Part shown: piece by piece, positions 1 through 12,238 of the stretch
How positions within the stretch are numbered: the first letter of the stretch is position 1
Layout of the letters: the number at the start of each line of letters is the position of its first letter
DNA from: Phycomyces blakesleeanus NRRL 1555(-)
Lineage: Eukaryota; Mucoromycota; Mucoromycetes; Mucorales; Phycomycetaceae
Assembly: GCF_001638985.1 (NCBI RefSeq)
Contig: NW_017265156.1
Coordinates: 1 to 64,000, forward strand
Reading direction: 5' to 3'
Length of the DNA: 64,000 nt
Translations under genes and position numbers: made by a program
The notes under the pieces: generated by a model
Databases searched by the model: none
Seen by the model: the letters and a program-made list of their open reading frames with translations, nothing else
What the model was told of the DNA's origin: nothing

Positions 1-779
1 CTATACTTGTTATACAATGTGCATAATTATACATAATCTCGCATAAATGATCTACATAAACAATATGATTGAATTCATGGGAAAAAATGACAAAGAATAG
101 CTTTTTTTGCAAAAAATTTCCCTTTTTGGTTAGTCTGAATGTACCTAGCGTGAGAAGTCTTGGAATTTTTAGTGTGGGAAAATAGGTTATATAAATAGCA
201 ACTATATAAAAACTTGGTATCAAAAAACATTTAACCTTAAACTATCAAAAAGCTGTTCCAACAATAATTAAATATATCTCTTCTAACAAAAGTTCAAATT
301 CTTACTAAGTAATAATTTTTTAAAAAATTTTGCTATATAAAAACGATTTAGTCATATCATATAGAAGTATCAAAATATGTAAAGAACAAGTACAGAATTA
401 ATAAAAATTAATTTTCATTTTTTTTTACTAATTTTCTTATAAAAATCAAAATCTTATTGTATGGATCTATAAAAACATATATGAACAAGTCAATTTATTA
501 ATATATATTATATTTATGATATATTTATATTATATATATATATAGAAAGATTATAAAAGAGTCGTGAATATATAAAAAATGAAAGATTAAATATAATTAA
601 AGTATGTAACTTGTATTTAATGAGATGATCAGATATGACTTGGATATTGATAAGTGTAAATATATATGATATAATAGACTAAATATTATTGGGTAATATT
701 AGTAATAGATAAGATGTTATTAATTTGTAGAATTAGTAAATTTAATATTATAAGTTTGTATATAAATTATTTGTTTATT
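1..779. other. AT-rich non-coding stretch
   Basis: Very AT-rich sequence with many short TA runs and no reading frame that looks like a gene. Towards its right end it grades into the minisatellite that begins near 780. I see no RNA gene or transposon end here. Confidence 0.5.
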
Positions 780-1095
780 GTTCAGTTATATATATAGCAG
801 CTTAATTATGATCAATCTATATATATATTGGATCAGCTATCATATACTTATATATAAAATTTATGAGTCATAATCAACTTATATGTATATCATATTGATC
901 ATTATCAGCTTGTATATATATTGAATTAATTATTGTTAGCTTAGATATATACTATATTAGCTATAATTAGATTATATATATATATCTGATTGGCTGTTAT
1001 CAACTTATAAATATATCAAATGGATTATCAATTGCTCATATACCTATAGTGTATCAGCTTCTGTAAGTTTATATGTATATCAGATTGGTTATAAT
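780..1095. repeat. AT-rich minisatellite, block 1
   Basis: Degenerate tandem units of roughly 30-36 bp, each made of a TATATATA run followed by a core like ATCAGATTGGCTGTTATCA. The same unit returns at 5857-6313, 8281-8414 and 23902-24054. The block stops abruptly at the CACTA end of element G, and the array resumes just after that element's other end, so the blocks are most simply pieces of one older array split by insertions. Confidence 0.75.
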
Positions 1096-1437
1096 CACTA
1101 TGAGAAAAAGGTGGTCTTTTTTGAATTTGTAACTTCATTTTTGGCCTATAATAATCAAAAAATCACCAAAAAATCCAAGTTGAAACAAGAAAATCTTTTT
1201 TCTTTGAAATGGTTGATAAAAAGCAAATGAATCGCTTAAAATTAAATCTCAGGAGAGACAAATGTCCATTCTAATTAAACATCTTACATTTTTGGTAAAT
1301 ATATATTGGAATTGAGAAATATTGGATGTCAGAAATAAAAAAAAAGAAAATATCTAAACTTTCTGCTGCTTGGATAAAATTTGGTAAGACAATTTGAAAA
1401 AAAAAGAAAAATTTATTACAAAAAGAAAAAAAACAAA

Positions 1438-4309
1438 TTATATATCACTTAAGGCACCAAGTGTCAATTTTGGGCCACGTTTAAGGCTAGGCCAAATGAT
1501 GTAATGGCTACCATTGACATTTGATGGCACCAAGCCAACCAACTCTACAATGTCACTGGCATGAATCACTATAGTCTTTGGCTTTACTACAGATGTAATA
1601 GGCAATCCATTTTTCAAATGCATACTATATATGGTTATGAGAGCTAGTGGCCATCTGTTTGAGTTGTGTACATGTTAGAAGAATATAACCACCTTTCTGA
1701 AAAAATGCTTATATTCTGGACAGTAAGAGCAGGATCTTCTGGAGTTCATGTCCACTTGTAGCTGCACATGAACATGACATGCCTCTCTTGTAGAACTTTG
1801 GTTGAATGCAGCATCAAGAACACAACCATTAAGATAGGTCTTGCGGCTTGTCTTTATGGAAGGCTCAAGCATACTACATTCTTCTCCCTTCAAATCATAA
1901 AACGTTTTAAGAAGCAATGAAAGATGAGATCTATCTTCAAAGCTATCAAAAATTGTTAAATTCTTCAAAGGCCCCCAGAACTCAATCTCAGACTCAGCAT
2001 TGGCAGGATCACCTCCTTCTGTAACAGGCCACCCATTGGTATATGCACTGTAAACTAGAAGGTTAGCTGGTAGAGTTTTTGTGTTTGCAATGGTTGTCAG
2101 TTCTGCTACATGCCGGGATTGTGCCAGTCTGATCATAATGTTTCCAGCGTTGACACTGACTTGGGAGTTACTCTTGATAGATCTGGAGTACTCACCAATG
2201 GCTCTTTCCATGGATCGTGTACTATACGCTCTTGGTGGGCCATATAGATCAATCATCTGAGGATAATGCTGAATAATGTGCTGGTTAATTGTGAACACAC
2301 TAATGTCAATATCTGCTGTAGAAAGAAGACTCTCTAGGAATAAGTTCCATTCTACAAGATTACTAAGAAAAAAGATAAAAGTAAATTACTATGAAAAATG
2401 AAATAAAATATGGCATTAAACATATCTTCTTATTGAGGTTTGATCCTCTGCTGATAACTCCCAGCTCATGAGTAAATTGCATGTTTGAACCAGGCCAAGT
2501 AATGCATTTTGGGCAACCAAGTCCTGGACACACTCTGCAACCAACGTGGGGACAACAAAGAGTAAAAAGTCTGCCCAATCCACAGCTCTAAAGAAACCAG
2601 CATTCTTTGTCACATCTCTCCAGGCACCATACAACGATGTAGGGATTGTGGATTTTGCGGCTACCATTGCAGCACCAATCTCCCTTTGCGTGGCAAGAGA
2701 AAGACATAGAGGATGCTTGATTCCATACTTTCTGCATACAAGTCCCCATACCTGTTTACCGATTCCGTGGCACAGACCATGCATCTCGTCTAACGCAAAA
2801 AAATGGGCCAGAGAATGTTTCCATTGAAGCTAATGGTGACTGACCATTGAGCCCCTTTCTGTCTTCACTGCTTGTCAGATTGTAGTTTCTGAAACTCTCC
2901 AGTGAGCGCGTCTGGGTTCCAGGCAACATGCGGAAGTACTGGTCATGTTTAGGAGTTTGGCCCACTATGTGACAAATACAACAGCCATTCTTACTCGTGT
3001 GGCCAACATGGCATGCCAGCTTTGCCAGAGCTGGAATATCGCCAGTGGCCATGAGGACATGTACCTTTGCCCTGATCGTTGTTGTCGGTGTCTTTACTCC
3101 CATGCTTTCTGTCTGGAGTAAACAGAGATCTCTCAACATTGGCTCAAGAAAAGACCAGTGCAACCAGGAAGCATTGCTATTTGGATCATCCTGTTTTTCT
3201 CATAATGGATCGTCGGATTCAAGTTCAAGACAGTTGCATGAACAATGGTTACTGATCCAGGTACATTGTGTGGGTTGAACCCGTCCATGGACAACGAAAT
3301 CGCAATATTGTTTTCATCAGAAAACAGATGCTTCATGGATTGGTATACATGACCATCGAAAACATCTGCTTTCTGCCCATCTTGGCTGGATTAGTGGTTA
3401 TGACAATAGAGCATTTCAGCTCTGGTCTTGTCATCAGCCAAGCACAAAGCAAGCTGTCTGGCCAAAGGAAGCTGTACGATCGATCTCACAGGAACCCTGG
3501 TGTCACTTTTGCTAGTTTGGCCATTTTTGTATCTTGCTTCACCGCATTTTACGCATGCGATATCATTCTCATTGCTGAACTGCATACAACCTCTGATGCA
3601 AATGTCGTATCTGTCTGCTTTGATACCCAAGAAGCGCTCAAGAAGCTTGTTTCCAAGGTGTGGGCTGTATGCTCAGTACGTAATATTGATAGAACAATCA
3701 AGGATCTGGTTGAGGTGTTCTACAATCCTTTTGTGGGCTCGATGAGAAATTCCAAACTCTTGGATCAACTGCATGAACGCGAGATTCTTTTTATCATCGT
3801 TGCTGGGAACAGGAAGAGGCTGGCTAAAATCAAAGACTAGCGAGGGTGTGGTGCCTTCAATTTCGTCAATGACATTCTTGCATTCTTCTCCAAAATTGTA
3901 CTATAGTAAGATAAACAACAATAAGTATGATTATCATAATATATGTATTTATATATCTCACTATGGACTCATCATCTTCAGTACTGTCAATGATATCTAT
4001 ATCCTCACTACTGCTTGTGTTGATGTTTTCTCTGTTTTTTTATCAAAGTATACAGCTAATTAATATACTGTCTATCATTTTGTGTTTTTGCTTTTGATAA
4101 GCTTACCCAAAAGCCAAGTTTGGAACCATTGCTGATGTAAACTGGCTTTGATCAGAAAGAGAGACAGTTTGGGAAACTTTGCCATTGGCAAGTAATTCTG
4201 CCCTATTTGTCATGCATCGTTTGAGACATCTTTTATATGTTTGACTGTTATTAAAGGTCGACTTGCAAGTACAGCATTAGTAACAAGTGGCTTTTGTAAT
4301 TTTGGACAT
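1438..4309 (-). pseudogene. Tnp2-type (Transposase_21) CACTA transposase, broken
   Basis: The coding trace runs from an N-terminal cysteine-rich exon starting at 4309 (CCTCK, then a spaced C/H pattern) down to 1438. The catalytic core has the signs of the CACTA DDE family: an acidic residue in MDGFNPHN, a second in TGDIPALAKL followed by the cysteine cluster GCCIC, DEMHGLCHGIGKQVWG, and a late glutamate in YSTRSMERAIGEYS. Breaks include a stop in the first exon, a stop near 3685, a stop near 3390, a one-base frameshift in a T7 run near 2795, and a TAA at 1675-1677. An intron is likely near 2365-2420. This subfamily is distinct from the other Tnp2 copies in the window. ORFs on the opposite strand here are antisense shadows. 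Confidence 0.8.
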
Positions 4310-4648
4310 GTTTGAGGTAGGTAAAAAAAACTGTTATATAAGTAAGAATAGAATTAATTACTTTTTGAATATATAGCTTTATACTTAATTATATAAAGAC
4401 AATAACGTTATATGCATTCTGAATATATGCTCGGGATCTTAAAGAAGTGTATGTATGTCATCAGTGAAGTTACTAGATCAATGTTTCTTCAGGAGTAACC
4501 AATAGATTTGTACAAATAATTTGAAATTAATAATTTGAAGCTAAAAAATTGAAGCTAAAGATTTGAAACTAATAATAGTTTCTGATAAAAAATTTTCTCT
4601 TTCTTTCTTTTTCTATAATAAACACGTAACTGATTTTTTCTTACAATT

Positions 4649-5268
4649 ATGAACAATACAGACAATATAGTGATTCAGTTGCTTCAAGGAATACAAGCTG
4701 CACTTATTTCCCTAAAGAGTGGTCAAGAAGCATTGCTAGGCTGTTAAGAAGCATTAGAAAAAAAAACAAGATGCGATGCAACTTCAAATGACAAGTTTTT
4801 ACAATGAATTTAAAGATCAGGAATTTTCAGATAGAACTATTGTAACCTCTACCAGTGTAAGCAAATACTATAACAACTAAAGTCCTTTCAATTAATGTCA
4901 AACATAATAGACTCTTACTGACATCATTCCAAGACCCGTATCAAAAATCAACGATATAACTTTAAAGCATATATACAAGATAATAACAGACAATCTTAGA
5001 ATAGAATTGACCGAGGAAACCAAGAGAATTGTTAACACATGTACCAAGATCATATGTGATCAACTGGCAGCTCTTCCATCTGTTCAGGATCTTGGAACAA
5101 ACCCTGGCTGGTCATTGCTTCCTCAAGAGGATAAAAACAGGCTGTGTATCAATCATTCCATCATACTCAGAGACAATGGAATCGATTTTACCAGATGCTA
5201 CAGAAACTGGGCATCAATTGCAAGGGTTAGCCAGCTCTGGAGAGGGCGTAAGAAGCGAGAATACTCTG
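4649..5268 (+). pseudogene. Accessory (TnpA-like) gene of element G
   Basis: A divergent partner of the transposase gene, starting 340 bp from it. Exon 1 (4649 to about 4746 and beyond) encodes a predicted helical stretch (IVIQLLQGIQAALISL) and has a TAA in frame. A second exon opens near 4911 after an AG and stays open to a GTAAGTTC donor at 5269. It encodes a basic protein segment including NWASIARVSQLWRGRKKRE. No known domain is recognised. By position and by the N-terminal helix it resembles the accessory genes of elements A, B and D, so a TnpA-like DNA-binding role is inferred. The 3' end of the gene is not resolved. Confidence 0.45.
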
Positions 5269-5786
5269 GTAAGTTCATATCTAGTAGGTACAATAAATTG
5301 TATAATTAATATGAGAATATGTAATAATCTGAAGAAATTTTAGCTAGTACAATTCATGAATAAAATATTATTTCTATTATAATAACCAATAAAAACATTT
5401 TTAAATAATGATCTTCTATGAAATAAAATTTTTTTGCCCAATTAAAACTGTGAATGGATCAGAATACATATATGATAACCAATTGAGAGAATGCTTTTGT
5501 TTAAATGACCAATACTATCAATGTACATACTGCAATAAAGTTTATATTATCCAATTAAAAGTAGCAGTATAACGAAAGTGTTTTATGAATGACAATACAA
5601 AGATTCTTTTTTTTATCTATACCAATAAGAAAGCTCTTTTTTATTTTCTTTCTACCAATAGAACGAGAAGAATAATACATAAATTTAAATATCAGGATAT
5701 AAATAAAACCTAACATCCATCAGTCAACAAAGATCTAATTATATTTCCAAAAATAGGGATAGTCTTTTTACTGGTTTTACCAAAAC

Positions 5787-5840
5787 TGCCACCCAAAAGA
5801 CCACCTAAAATACCACCTAAAAGACCACCAAAAAGACCAC
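5787..5840. repeat. Subterminal direct repeats of element G
   Basis: Five near-identical tandem units of the form (GA/TA)CCACC(C/T/A)AAAA lie 16-70 bp from the right terminus. One reverse-complement copy (GGTGGTCTTTTTT) sits at the left terminus near 1110. Subterminal repeats of this kind are binding sites of the TnpA-type protein in plant CACTA elements. The role here is inferred. Confidence 0.65.
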
Positions 5841-5856
5841 TTTTTTTCCTGTAGTG

Positions 5857-6313
5857 AATCAGTATATATATATATATATATTAGATTAGTCACAATTAGC
5901 TTATATATATTAGGTCAGCTGTCATCTACTTATATATATATATTTAATCAGCTGATATTTACTTAGATATATATCAGATTGACCAACATCAGCTTATATA
6001 TATATGAGATCAGCTATCATTGATTTATATATAATATCAATTGACTGTCATCCATTATATATATATTAAATTGACAGTTATTAGCTTATACATATATATC
6101 AGATTGGCTATTGTTAGCTTATATATTAGATTGACTATCATTGATTTATATATAATGCTAATTGACTGTTATTTACTTATATATATATCAGATTGACTGT
6201 TATTAACTAATGTATATATCAGATTGGCTGAAAGCAAATAGTATATATATAATATTGGCTGTCATTAACTTGCATATATATCCAATCAGCTGACATCTAC
6301 TTGTATACACACC
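5857..6313. repeat. AT-rich minisatellite, block 2
   Basis: The longest block of the array: about a dozen units of roughly 30-36 bp combining a TATATATA run with cores such as ATCAGCTGACATC, ATCAGATTGGCTGTC and close variants. It begins at the right target-duplication of element G and ends abruptly at a CACTG sequence at 6314. Confidence 0.8.
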
Positions 6314-8280
6314 CACTGAAGTTTTTTTAATCTCAATGATGAAAAAGAAAAAAAAGTGTTTGTAAGGGTTTCCTTTTTAGAAAACTCAGACAAGTTTCGA
6401 GGGGGGTTTTCCTCAAATAGTAGAATTGGAGGGGGGCAAACATTGGAAATTTTTTTTTGGCTCAAAAAAGATATATTTTATTTTGTTTCAAAAAAAAGAA
6501 TTAATTCTTGTAGTATTTCAGGTACGAAACAATAGAAAAATAAAATATTTGATAATAGAGACATATAGAAATACTTTGATACTGTATATCAGTTGTCTTT
6601 ATTCATAAATAAAAAGTGTCCCTTTTTATAAGAAAACACAATCTGCTCTTGTCATTACGTCTTAGTTTCTTAAGGCTTTCTTCCTTTACTATATTTGGTT
6701 ATTAGAGTGTATTTACTGCTTAACTAGTGTCGGAGTTACAATTATGACATCAAGTCATAAATCGTACTTCTTTAGCTCTTAGCTATTCTTTTCTTTTTTA
6801 TACTAGAGCTTTAGGACTTCCTACTAAATTAGCTCTGTATCGATCTGACACAGTTTACCTGGCAGTATAATATAATTATCTTAACAATCTTTAAGATATT
6901 ATCTACAGTACTAACTATAATAATTATTGGGCTAATTACTTAATCATTTATATAAATTTTATACTGACAAGATGATAGCTACTACACTATCCCCATATGA
7001 ATATGTTCTTATATGTGTTAAATCCAACATCCGAGTGTCTGGATCACCACAATTCTACTAAGTATTTTATAAGCTATAAGCCGTTTCTTAATGGAAGCAG
7101 CTTTTACAGGTTTGAGAAAGCTAATAAATAAGAAAGCATATTAATATAACAATTTACAGAATGTTTATTTAAGTAGAAAATACCTTTTTATACTGCGTAT
7201 ATATTTACTAGCTATCATTCAAAACTTATCCAAGAGAAGTAAAGAAACAATTAGAATATGGAGCATAGATGATGTACTGTTTTAATATATATATTTAGTC
7301 CATACCTAATGTTTCTATAGCAAAAAAGCTGATTATGTATCTGGATAAATATCCTTGGTCTGCTGATAAGATTTGATTCCGTAATCTCATCTTTGCATCG
7401 CCTTTGAAGCCTAGCTAGATTATGATTTAGTAAGAATTCAAATAGATGCATAATAGAAATAGTACTCACTTTAATAAACTTCTATAATGTAGTATTCTCT
7501 GGCTAGATTACACTTGCGGTTTACCTTTAAACGATGACATGAAAATAATGAAAAAAAGAGACAAGTAAACAATTAGAAAATTAGCCTAAAGTCTATTATG
7601 TCCCTTTGTTTTTTAGTAGTCTCAGGAACTTATGAGTGGTGGCACTATGTCAAGAATCAGTGTATATGAGTACTTCTTTATTATATTCTTAGCAGTATTA
7701 CTATCAAAGAAAGTCTAAATAGTTATAGAAAAATATAATAATATTAATGGTACATCAAAAATAATATAACAGCAATAAAATTAATGTAAACTTTTGTCAT
7801 TATTGCTGACAATTACTGTGACATTGCAAACTTATATAATATAGTTCTCATTAAAATCTACTATAGTAATGTTGGCATTAGCTAGACTATTGTTATTTAC
7901 TTCTATTACTCAAAAAATAATAGAAAAATATTTCGTAATGCTATATATTATGGCATGCAGTTGAGGATGTTCAATGACATGACAAAAAAACACAAATGAT
8001 GAAAATAACTTAGAGAAAAATTATGTTTTCCAATAAATTTTATCCAATTAAATCTTCTGTTTTCTAACTCTCTGTCATTCTCCCCCCATTTCATACATTT
8101 ATATCATCTGAATTCTATTTATGGTATACCAAAATATTATTTCATTTTTTTCTGGAATATGTCTCATCATTTTGCCCCCTCAAATCTGAAGCTTTTCATG
8201 TTTAATCTCAATTCATACTCTAAGCCAATAGAAAATTTGTTTTTGAGAAGAAATTTTCATATATAGAAGAAACCTCAGTG
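6314..8280. mobile_element. Possible non-autonomous CACTG-ended element
   Basis: The minisatellite stops at CACTGAAGTTTTTTT (6314) and resumes right after CAGTG (8276-8280). The reverse complement of the right end reads CACTGAGGTTTCTTC, matching the left end at 12 of 15 positions. No target duplication is visible (ACC against AGT). No convincing gene lies inside; small ORFs at 6426-6608 and 7251-7469 have no protein-like features. A solo LTR (6509-7051) is inserted. The sharp satellite boundaries on both sides are the best support. Confidence 0.4.
6509..7051 (-). mobile_element. Solo LTR, family S1, copy 1
   Basis: A 543-bp LTR with ends TGTRGT and ACCACA and a perfect 5-bp target duplication ATTCT (6504-6508 and 7052-7056). 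Family copies recur at 20197-20739 and 60658-61201, with a diverged relative at 33997-34417. A TATAAAAAGGGAC box followed by an AATAAA-type signal sets the orientation. No internal retrotransposon sequence is present, so it is a product of LTR-LTR recombination. Confidence 0.85.
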
Positions 8281-8414
8281 AGTATGTATATATAATATTG
8301 GCTGTTATCTGCTTATATATATGTGAGATCAGCTGACATTCACTTGTATATATATTAGATCAGCTGACATTAACTTATATATATATAATATTGTCTGTCA
8401 TTCACTTGCATATA
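8281..8414. repeat. AT-rich minisatellite, block 3
   Basis: Four to five units of the same array as blocks 1, 2 and 4, ending at the TA target site of the Tc1/mariner element that starts at 8415. Confidence 0.75.
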
Positions 8415-8537
8415 CACCTGGCTTAGGGTGAAATTGACTTACTTCTAACTCCGCCATGACTTCTTTCTATGCAAGAAGATCATTCTCTATTTTTCTTTTA
8501 TTTTAATTTCGTAATCTCTTTAATAAAACAAATCACA

Positions 8538-9283
8538 ATGCCAAATAACAATAAAGCTAAAACTACTAACTCATATTATAAGACAACAGATTTCAAAAAA
8601 GAAATGATTATTGGAAGATATAAAGAAGGACATAGCTCCTATGAGATTTCAGATGCAGAAGGCATACCCCAATCAACTGTTTATTGTATAATTAAAAAAT
8701 ACAAGACAAAGAAGATGTGCGCTGAGAAGGAGTATCTTGGGGCTTCTAAGAAGCTATTACCACAGGCAATTTGTTATTTGAAGTTCACCAGAAAAAAAAT
8801 AAATGCAACACATTAGCTACTATCACGCGCAGTGTTAAAGAGATGTTTGACATCTCAATCAGTCAAGCAACAGTACGCAAATATCTGTACGATATGGATC
8901 TTCACTTTTGTGTTGCTGTAGCCAAGCCTTACCTGGATGAAGCACATAAGAAGGCACGCTTGCAATGGGTTAGGGAGCAAAAAAATTGGAATGATGAATG
9001 GACATCAGTAATCTGGAGTTATGAGTTCAGATTCACCTTTTTTCAGAAAGGTGGACAGCAATATGTTTTGGCGCCAACCTCATGAGAAGTATGATGATGA
9101 CTGTCTGGTACCAGCAATGCAAGGGTTGGGTGGTTCAATATCAGTTTGGGGATGTATTTGGGCAGGAGATGTTAACCCACTAGTTATATTAGATGACTAC
9201 ATGACAAAAGAAATGTATGTTCAGACACTGAGGGATAACTATCTCCTATTCCTTGCTGCCCTTCCTGACAAAGATATCACCAC
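8538..9283 (+). pseudogene. Tc1/mariner transposase, N-terminal part
   Basis: Starts at ATG 8538. A helix-turn-helix region (IIGRYKEGHSSYEISDAEG, then IPQSTVYCIIKKYK) is followed by a second HTH (ISQATVRKYLYD) and the first part of the DDE catalytic domain. Two frameshifts are evident, one near the A-rich run at about 8790 and one near 9020-9080. The first catalytic position reads IWSYEFRF, where the family has an aspartate in IWSDE, so that residue is lost. The reading frame stops at 9283, where element B is inserted between ITT and YLL. The remaining part resumes at 23412. Confidence 0.85.
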
Positions 9284-9631
9284 CACTGGAAAAATAGGGT
9301 AATTTCATCTGGATCAAATGTATCAAAAATGTAGATGATTGAGCCGATATCATCACAATTTTTGTGATATATCATTTTGAGCAATGGTAAAATATCATCT
9401 ATGGTGCTGATGCGTATCATCATAACAATGGGTACACGAAAACCCAATGTAGAGCAATTGTCAGTTCGCAAACTATGGAAACTGAATAAATATTGTAGTT
9501 ATGCTTTACTCCTATCAAGTCTACCTCTTTATGTGTTATATTTTGAGGTCTATCAAGAGCTAGCGTCCCATATTATTATTTTTACTGGGTTTTTTTATTG
9601 GCTGCAAAAATGCTTTAAAAACTATCAAAGA

Positions 9632-9765
9632 GATGATTGTAGGTTTTTTACAATATAAAGAAATGATGATAGTTAGTTTTTTATACATGCTCAAAGTGAT
9701 AAAACTAGGTTTTTTATACACACAAAAGCAATGAAACTAGGTTGTTTTACAATGGAAAAGAGAAA
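9632..9765. repeat. Left subterminal repeats of element B
   Basis: Four tandem imperfect units of about 32-36 bp share a core like ACTAGGTTTTTTATACA and are spaced by short AAAG-rich linkers. They lie about 350-480 bp inside the left TIR, where TnpA-type proteins of CACTA elements usually bind. Function is inferred. The rest of 9300-10080 is AT-rich with no credible gene. Confidence 0.5.
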
Positions 9766-10079
9766 CAAAGCATGGGTAGATTTTTATAAACAAGTCTCTT
9801 TGGTTTGTTTATTTATTTTACTTTTATTTATTTATTTTTTGGAAAAACATTGGGTTATACATTTTTGTTCAATTTTGTTTTATTTGATAAGAAAATCTTT
9901 TTTAGATAAAAATCCTAATTTCGTGACAGTTTTGATACTATAGCTATTATAATCACTAATACTTCTTGCTTGCTATATATAATTTAAAGCCTTCCAGGAG
10001 TAGACATGGAATACATACTTTAATAGCATTCCTGCTATTAAAAAATGATTAATAGAAAAGAAGAATTAGTAAATGATTT

Positions 10080-10570
10080 AAATTGAAATTTCTTCATAAA
10101 TACTCACAAGATGGAGAAGACTTGATATAAAATTGATATAAACATGTTCTTCAGAATTATCAAGACAATACCAGTAGTCTTTGAATAGAGATACATTCTA
10201 AAAATAAATAATTATTAATATTGTGCGTAGTAAAGGCGTATTTATTAAATATATTGTAGTTAACTTACCAAATATTACTGATTATACATCTTTCTGCATA
10301 ATATCAGATATAACTAATAAATTGTAATAGAAATAAATATATACTTATGAGGAAGACAAAAGAATAATTTGAATTTTTTTAAGAAAAAAACTTACCATCA
10401 TGTTTGATTAAAAGATGATGAGACTCAATGGAAATGAGTAGCAATGGCTAGACAAACAATATGATGGGTAACAAAGATCTGTAAGAGAATGATATCTTAC
10501 CTTGATATATCAGACAGAGTATAGCCAAACAAAGAGATACATATTTGATATTAAGCTATAAAAGAAAGAA
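10080..10570 (-). other. Possible third, small-exon gene of element B
   Basis: On the minus strand there are stretches framed by consensus donors (GTAAGTTTTT near 10390, GTGAGTATTT near 10105) and AG acceptors. One short exon encodes a segment like DYWYCLDNSEEHVYI. It occupies the same place, between the left TIR and the accessory gene, as similar small exons in elements A and D. Protein continuity is not demonstrated, so this is a weak call. Confidence 0.22.
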
Positions 10571-10965
10571 AAATTTATAAGTGAAATTGTAAAAACATAA
10601 GCAAAAGAGAAACAAAGAAAATATCAATAATAAATGTTGTTAAAAGAAAAAAAAAGAAAAAAAAAATTGTCTTAAAATCCAGTTTGACCCTGACAAAATG
10701 CGGACTGTAAAAAGTAATACTCCAAAAGAAGATGACCACCATCATCTTGAAATACTACTTTGTGCCTCATTGAGTTAGAAAAGAAGTTGTCTAAATGTGG
10801 ATCAAGCCGTTGGGAGATGTGCTTAAATATCAAATGAAAGGTAGAGAGTTAATCTGCACCACTTATCCTCTTTACTAGTATGTAAATTTTAAATATGATA
10901 TAACAAGTGTAGTGAATTGTACAATATTAGTTGAAAATTATTAATATTTATTTTATTAACAGAAA

Positions 10966-12238
10966 ATGACAAAGCATATTCCTACTGCTCCCCGCCGACC
11001 CAACCTACACATAAATGCTGTTCTTAATAGCATAATTGCAGGTGTTGTTGCTCCAATTGATACACCAACTCCAGAAGTAGCAGTTGACACAGCCCCTGAA
11101 GTTCAAGTCGCTGTGACCCCAATGGATCACGTCCTTACCTTGTTGGCAGTCAACAATGTGTTGATGCAATCCTTGCAAGAAAATGCAAAAGGAGTGACTG
11201 ATGCAATAACTCATTTGAAGAATGGCCTGGATTTGTCCAACAAGACAAATGAATTTTTGAAGAACTTGGTCCTTCAGCTCATGACTAAAAATGCCAAAAT
11301 AAAAAAGGCAATGACTAGCCCAAGTTCCGTGATGCCTTCTGTTGTACCAGTGAATTATTCTTCTTCCATGGATGATGATCTTGACCTTGGAGCGAAATAT
11401 CATCCCTTGATTTCTGTAAGTAAATTGATAATAATAACATTACTGATTAATATATCTAATACTGTTTTTATAGCAACTTATCAATAGTTACATCAAGAAA
11501 CCAAACTTTGTTAGCACAGACCCACTCAAAGTTGCTGAGAATAATAATAGATCAGCATGGTCAATGACTGGCACGTATGGCAATAAGTACAACAAGACAC
11601 TTGCACTGGCTCTCTTCAAGTACCTGAGACTTCAAAGATGTTGCACAAATGTGTCAAAGAGTGTCATTATGAATATAATAAAGAATCACTACCAAAATCA
11701 AGTGCGGGTCTTCCGGACCTCAGCAGAGAAGATTATGGCTAGAAATAAAGCTGGAAGATGACGCAACAGAAAGAAGACCGTAAGTTTTAAAACAAAGTTA
11801 ATTTACTATTGATTTAATGTTTTAATAGAATATTTTTTGGTAGCTTCTTGACCGTCATATTATCACGTACCAGACATACACAGAGGCTATTCATGAGGGC
11901 ATGAATCGATATGATTGCGGAAATATTCTTTCTATTGACGTGATGTCTGATGGCGAGTCGGATGGAGATAACAAAGTGCAGGCATATCGTCCCAGCTGGA
12001 GAACTGATGAGGTAATGTTAAACATCTATTTATGTTTTAAAGAAAATAATAATACTTTATTAATACTATTTATTCTTTAAACCAGCTCCAGACGTTTATT
12101 AGTACTATTGATGAACTTACTGTTATCCGTTTGAAGAAAAATTCAGAAAGCTTGAAAAAGCGCATCCCTTATGAGAAAGAAGTGAGCATTCCCGAGAATT
12201 TGGCAGTCACTTTACCAGATTGGTGCTTTTCAAAATAA
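10966..12238 (+). pseudogene. Accessory (TnpA-like) gene of element B
   Basis: Four exons with consensus GT-AG introns: 10966-11415, 11474-11779, 11844-12011 and 12086-12238. Exon 2 is 306 bp, the same length as in elements A, C and D. The protein has a long helical N-terminal region (leucine/asparagine-rich, about residues 50-115), a basic middle region, an acidic stretch (SDGESDGDN) followed by YRPSWRTDE, and a C-terminus ending in WCFSK. One in-frame TGA (11759-11761) interrupts exon 2, one C-to-T step from CGA. No known domain is recognised. A TnpA-like role is inferred from position and family conservation. Confidence 0.7.

Larger units (their letters stand above)
1096..5856. mobile_element. 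CACTA transposon (element G), complete ends
   Basis: The left end starts CACTATGAGAAAAAGG and the right end, reverse complemented, starts CACTACAGGAAAAAAA. Both continue into GTGGTCTTTTT, giving an imperfect TIR of about 30 bp. A 3-bp target duplication AAT flanks both ends (1093-1095 and 5857-5859), as expected for CACTA elements. Inside are a Tnp2-type transposase gene on the minus strand (1438-4309) and a divergently transcribed accessory gene (from 4649). Subterminal GACCACC repeats lie near the right end. The target is the AT-rich minisatellite. Both genes carry stops, so the copy is not autonomous. Confidence 0.85.

Noticed and set aside
3268..3840. 190-residue plus-strand ORF
   Set aside because: It lies antisense to clear Tnp2 coding sequence of element G and has no protein-like features of its own.
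5857..6313. CRISPR-like array
   Set aside because: Units are degenerate throughout with no distinct spacers, and the context is eukaryotic.
7251..7469. 72-residue minus-strand ORF
   Set aside because: AT-rich chance frame inside the non-autonomous candidate, with no homologous trace elsewhere in the window.
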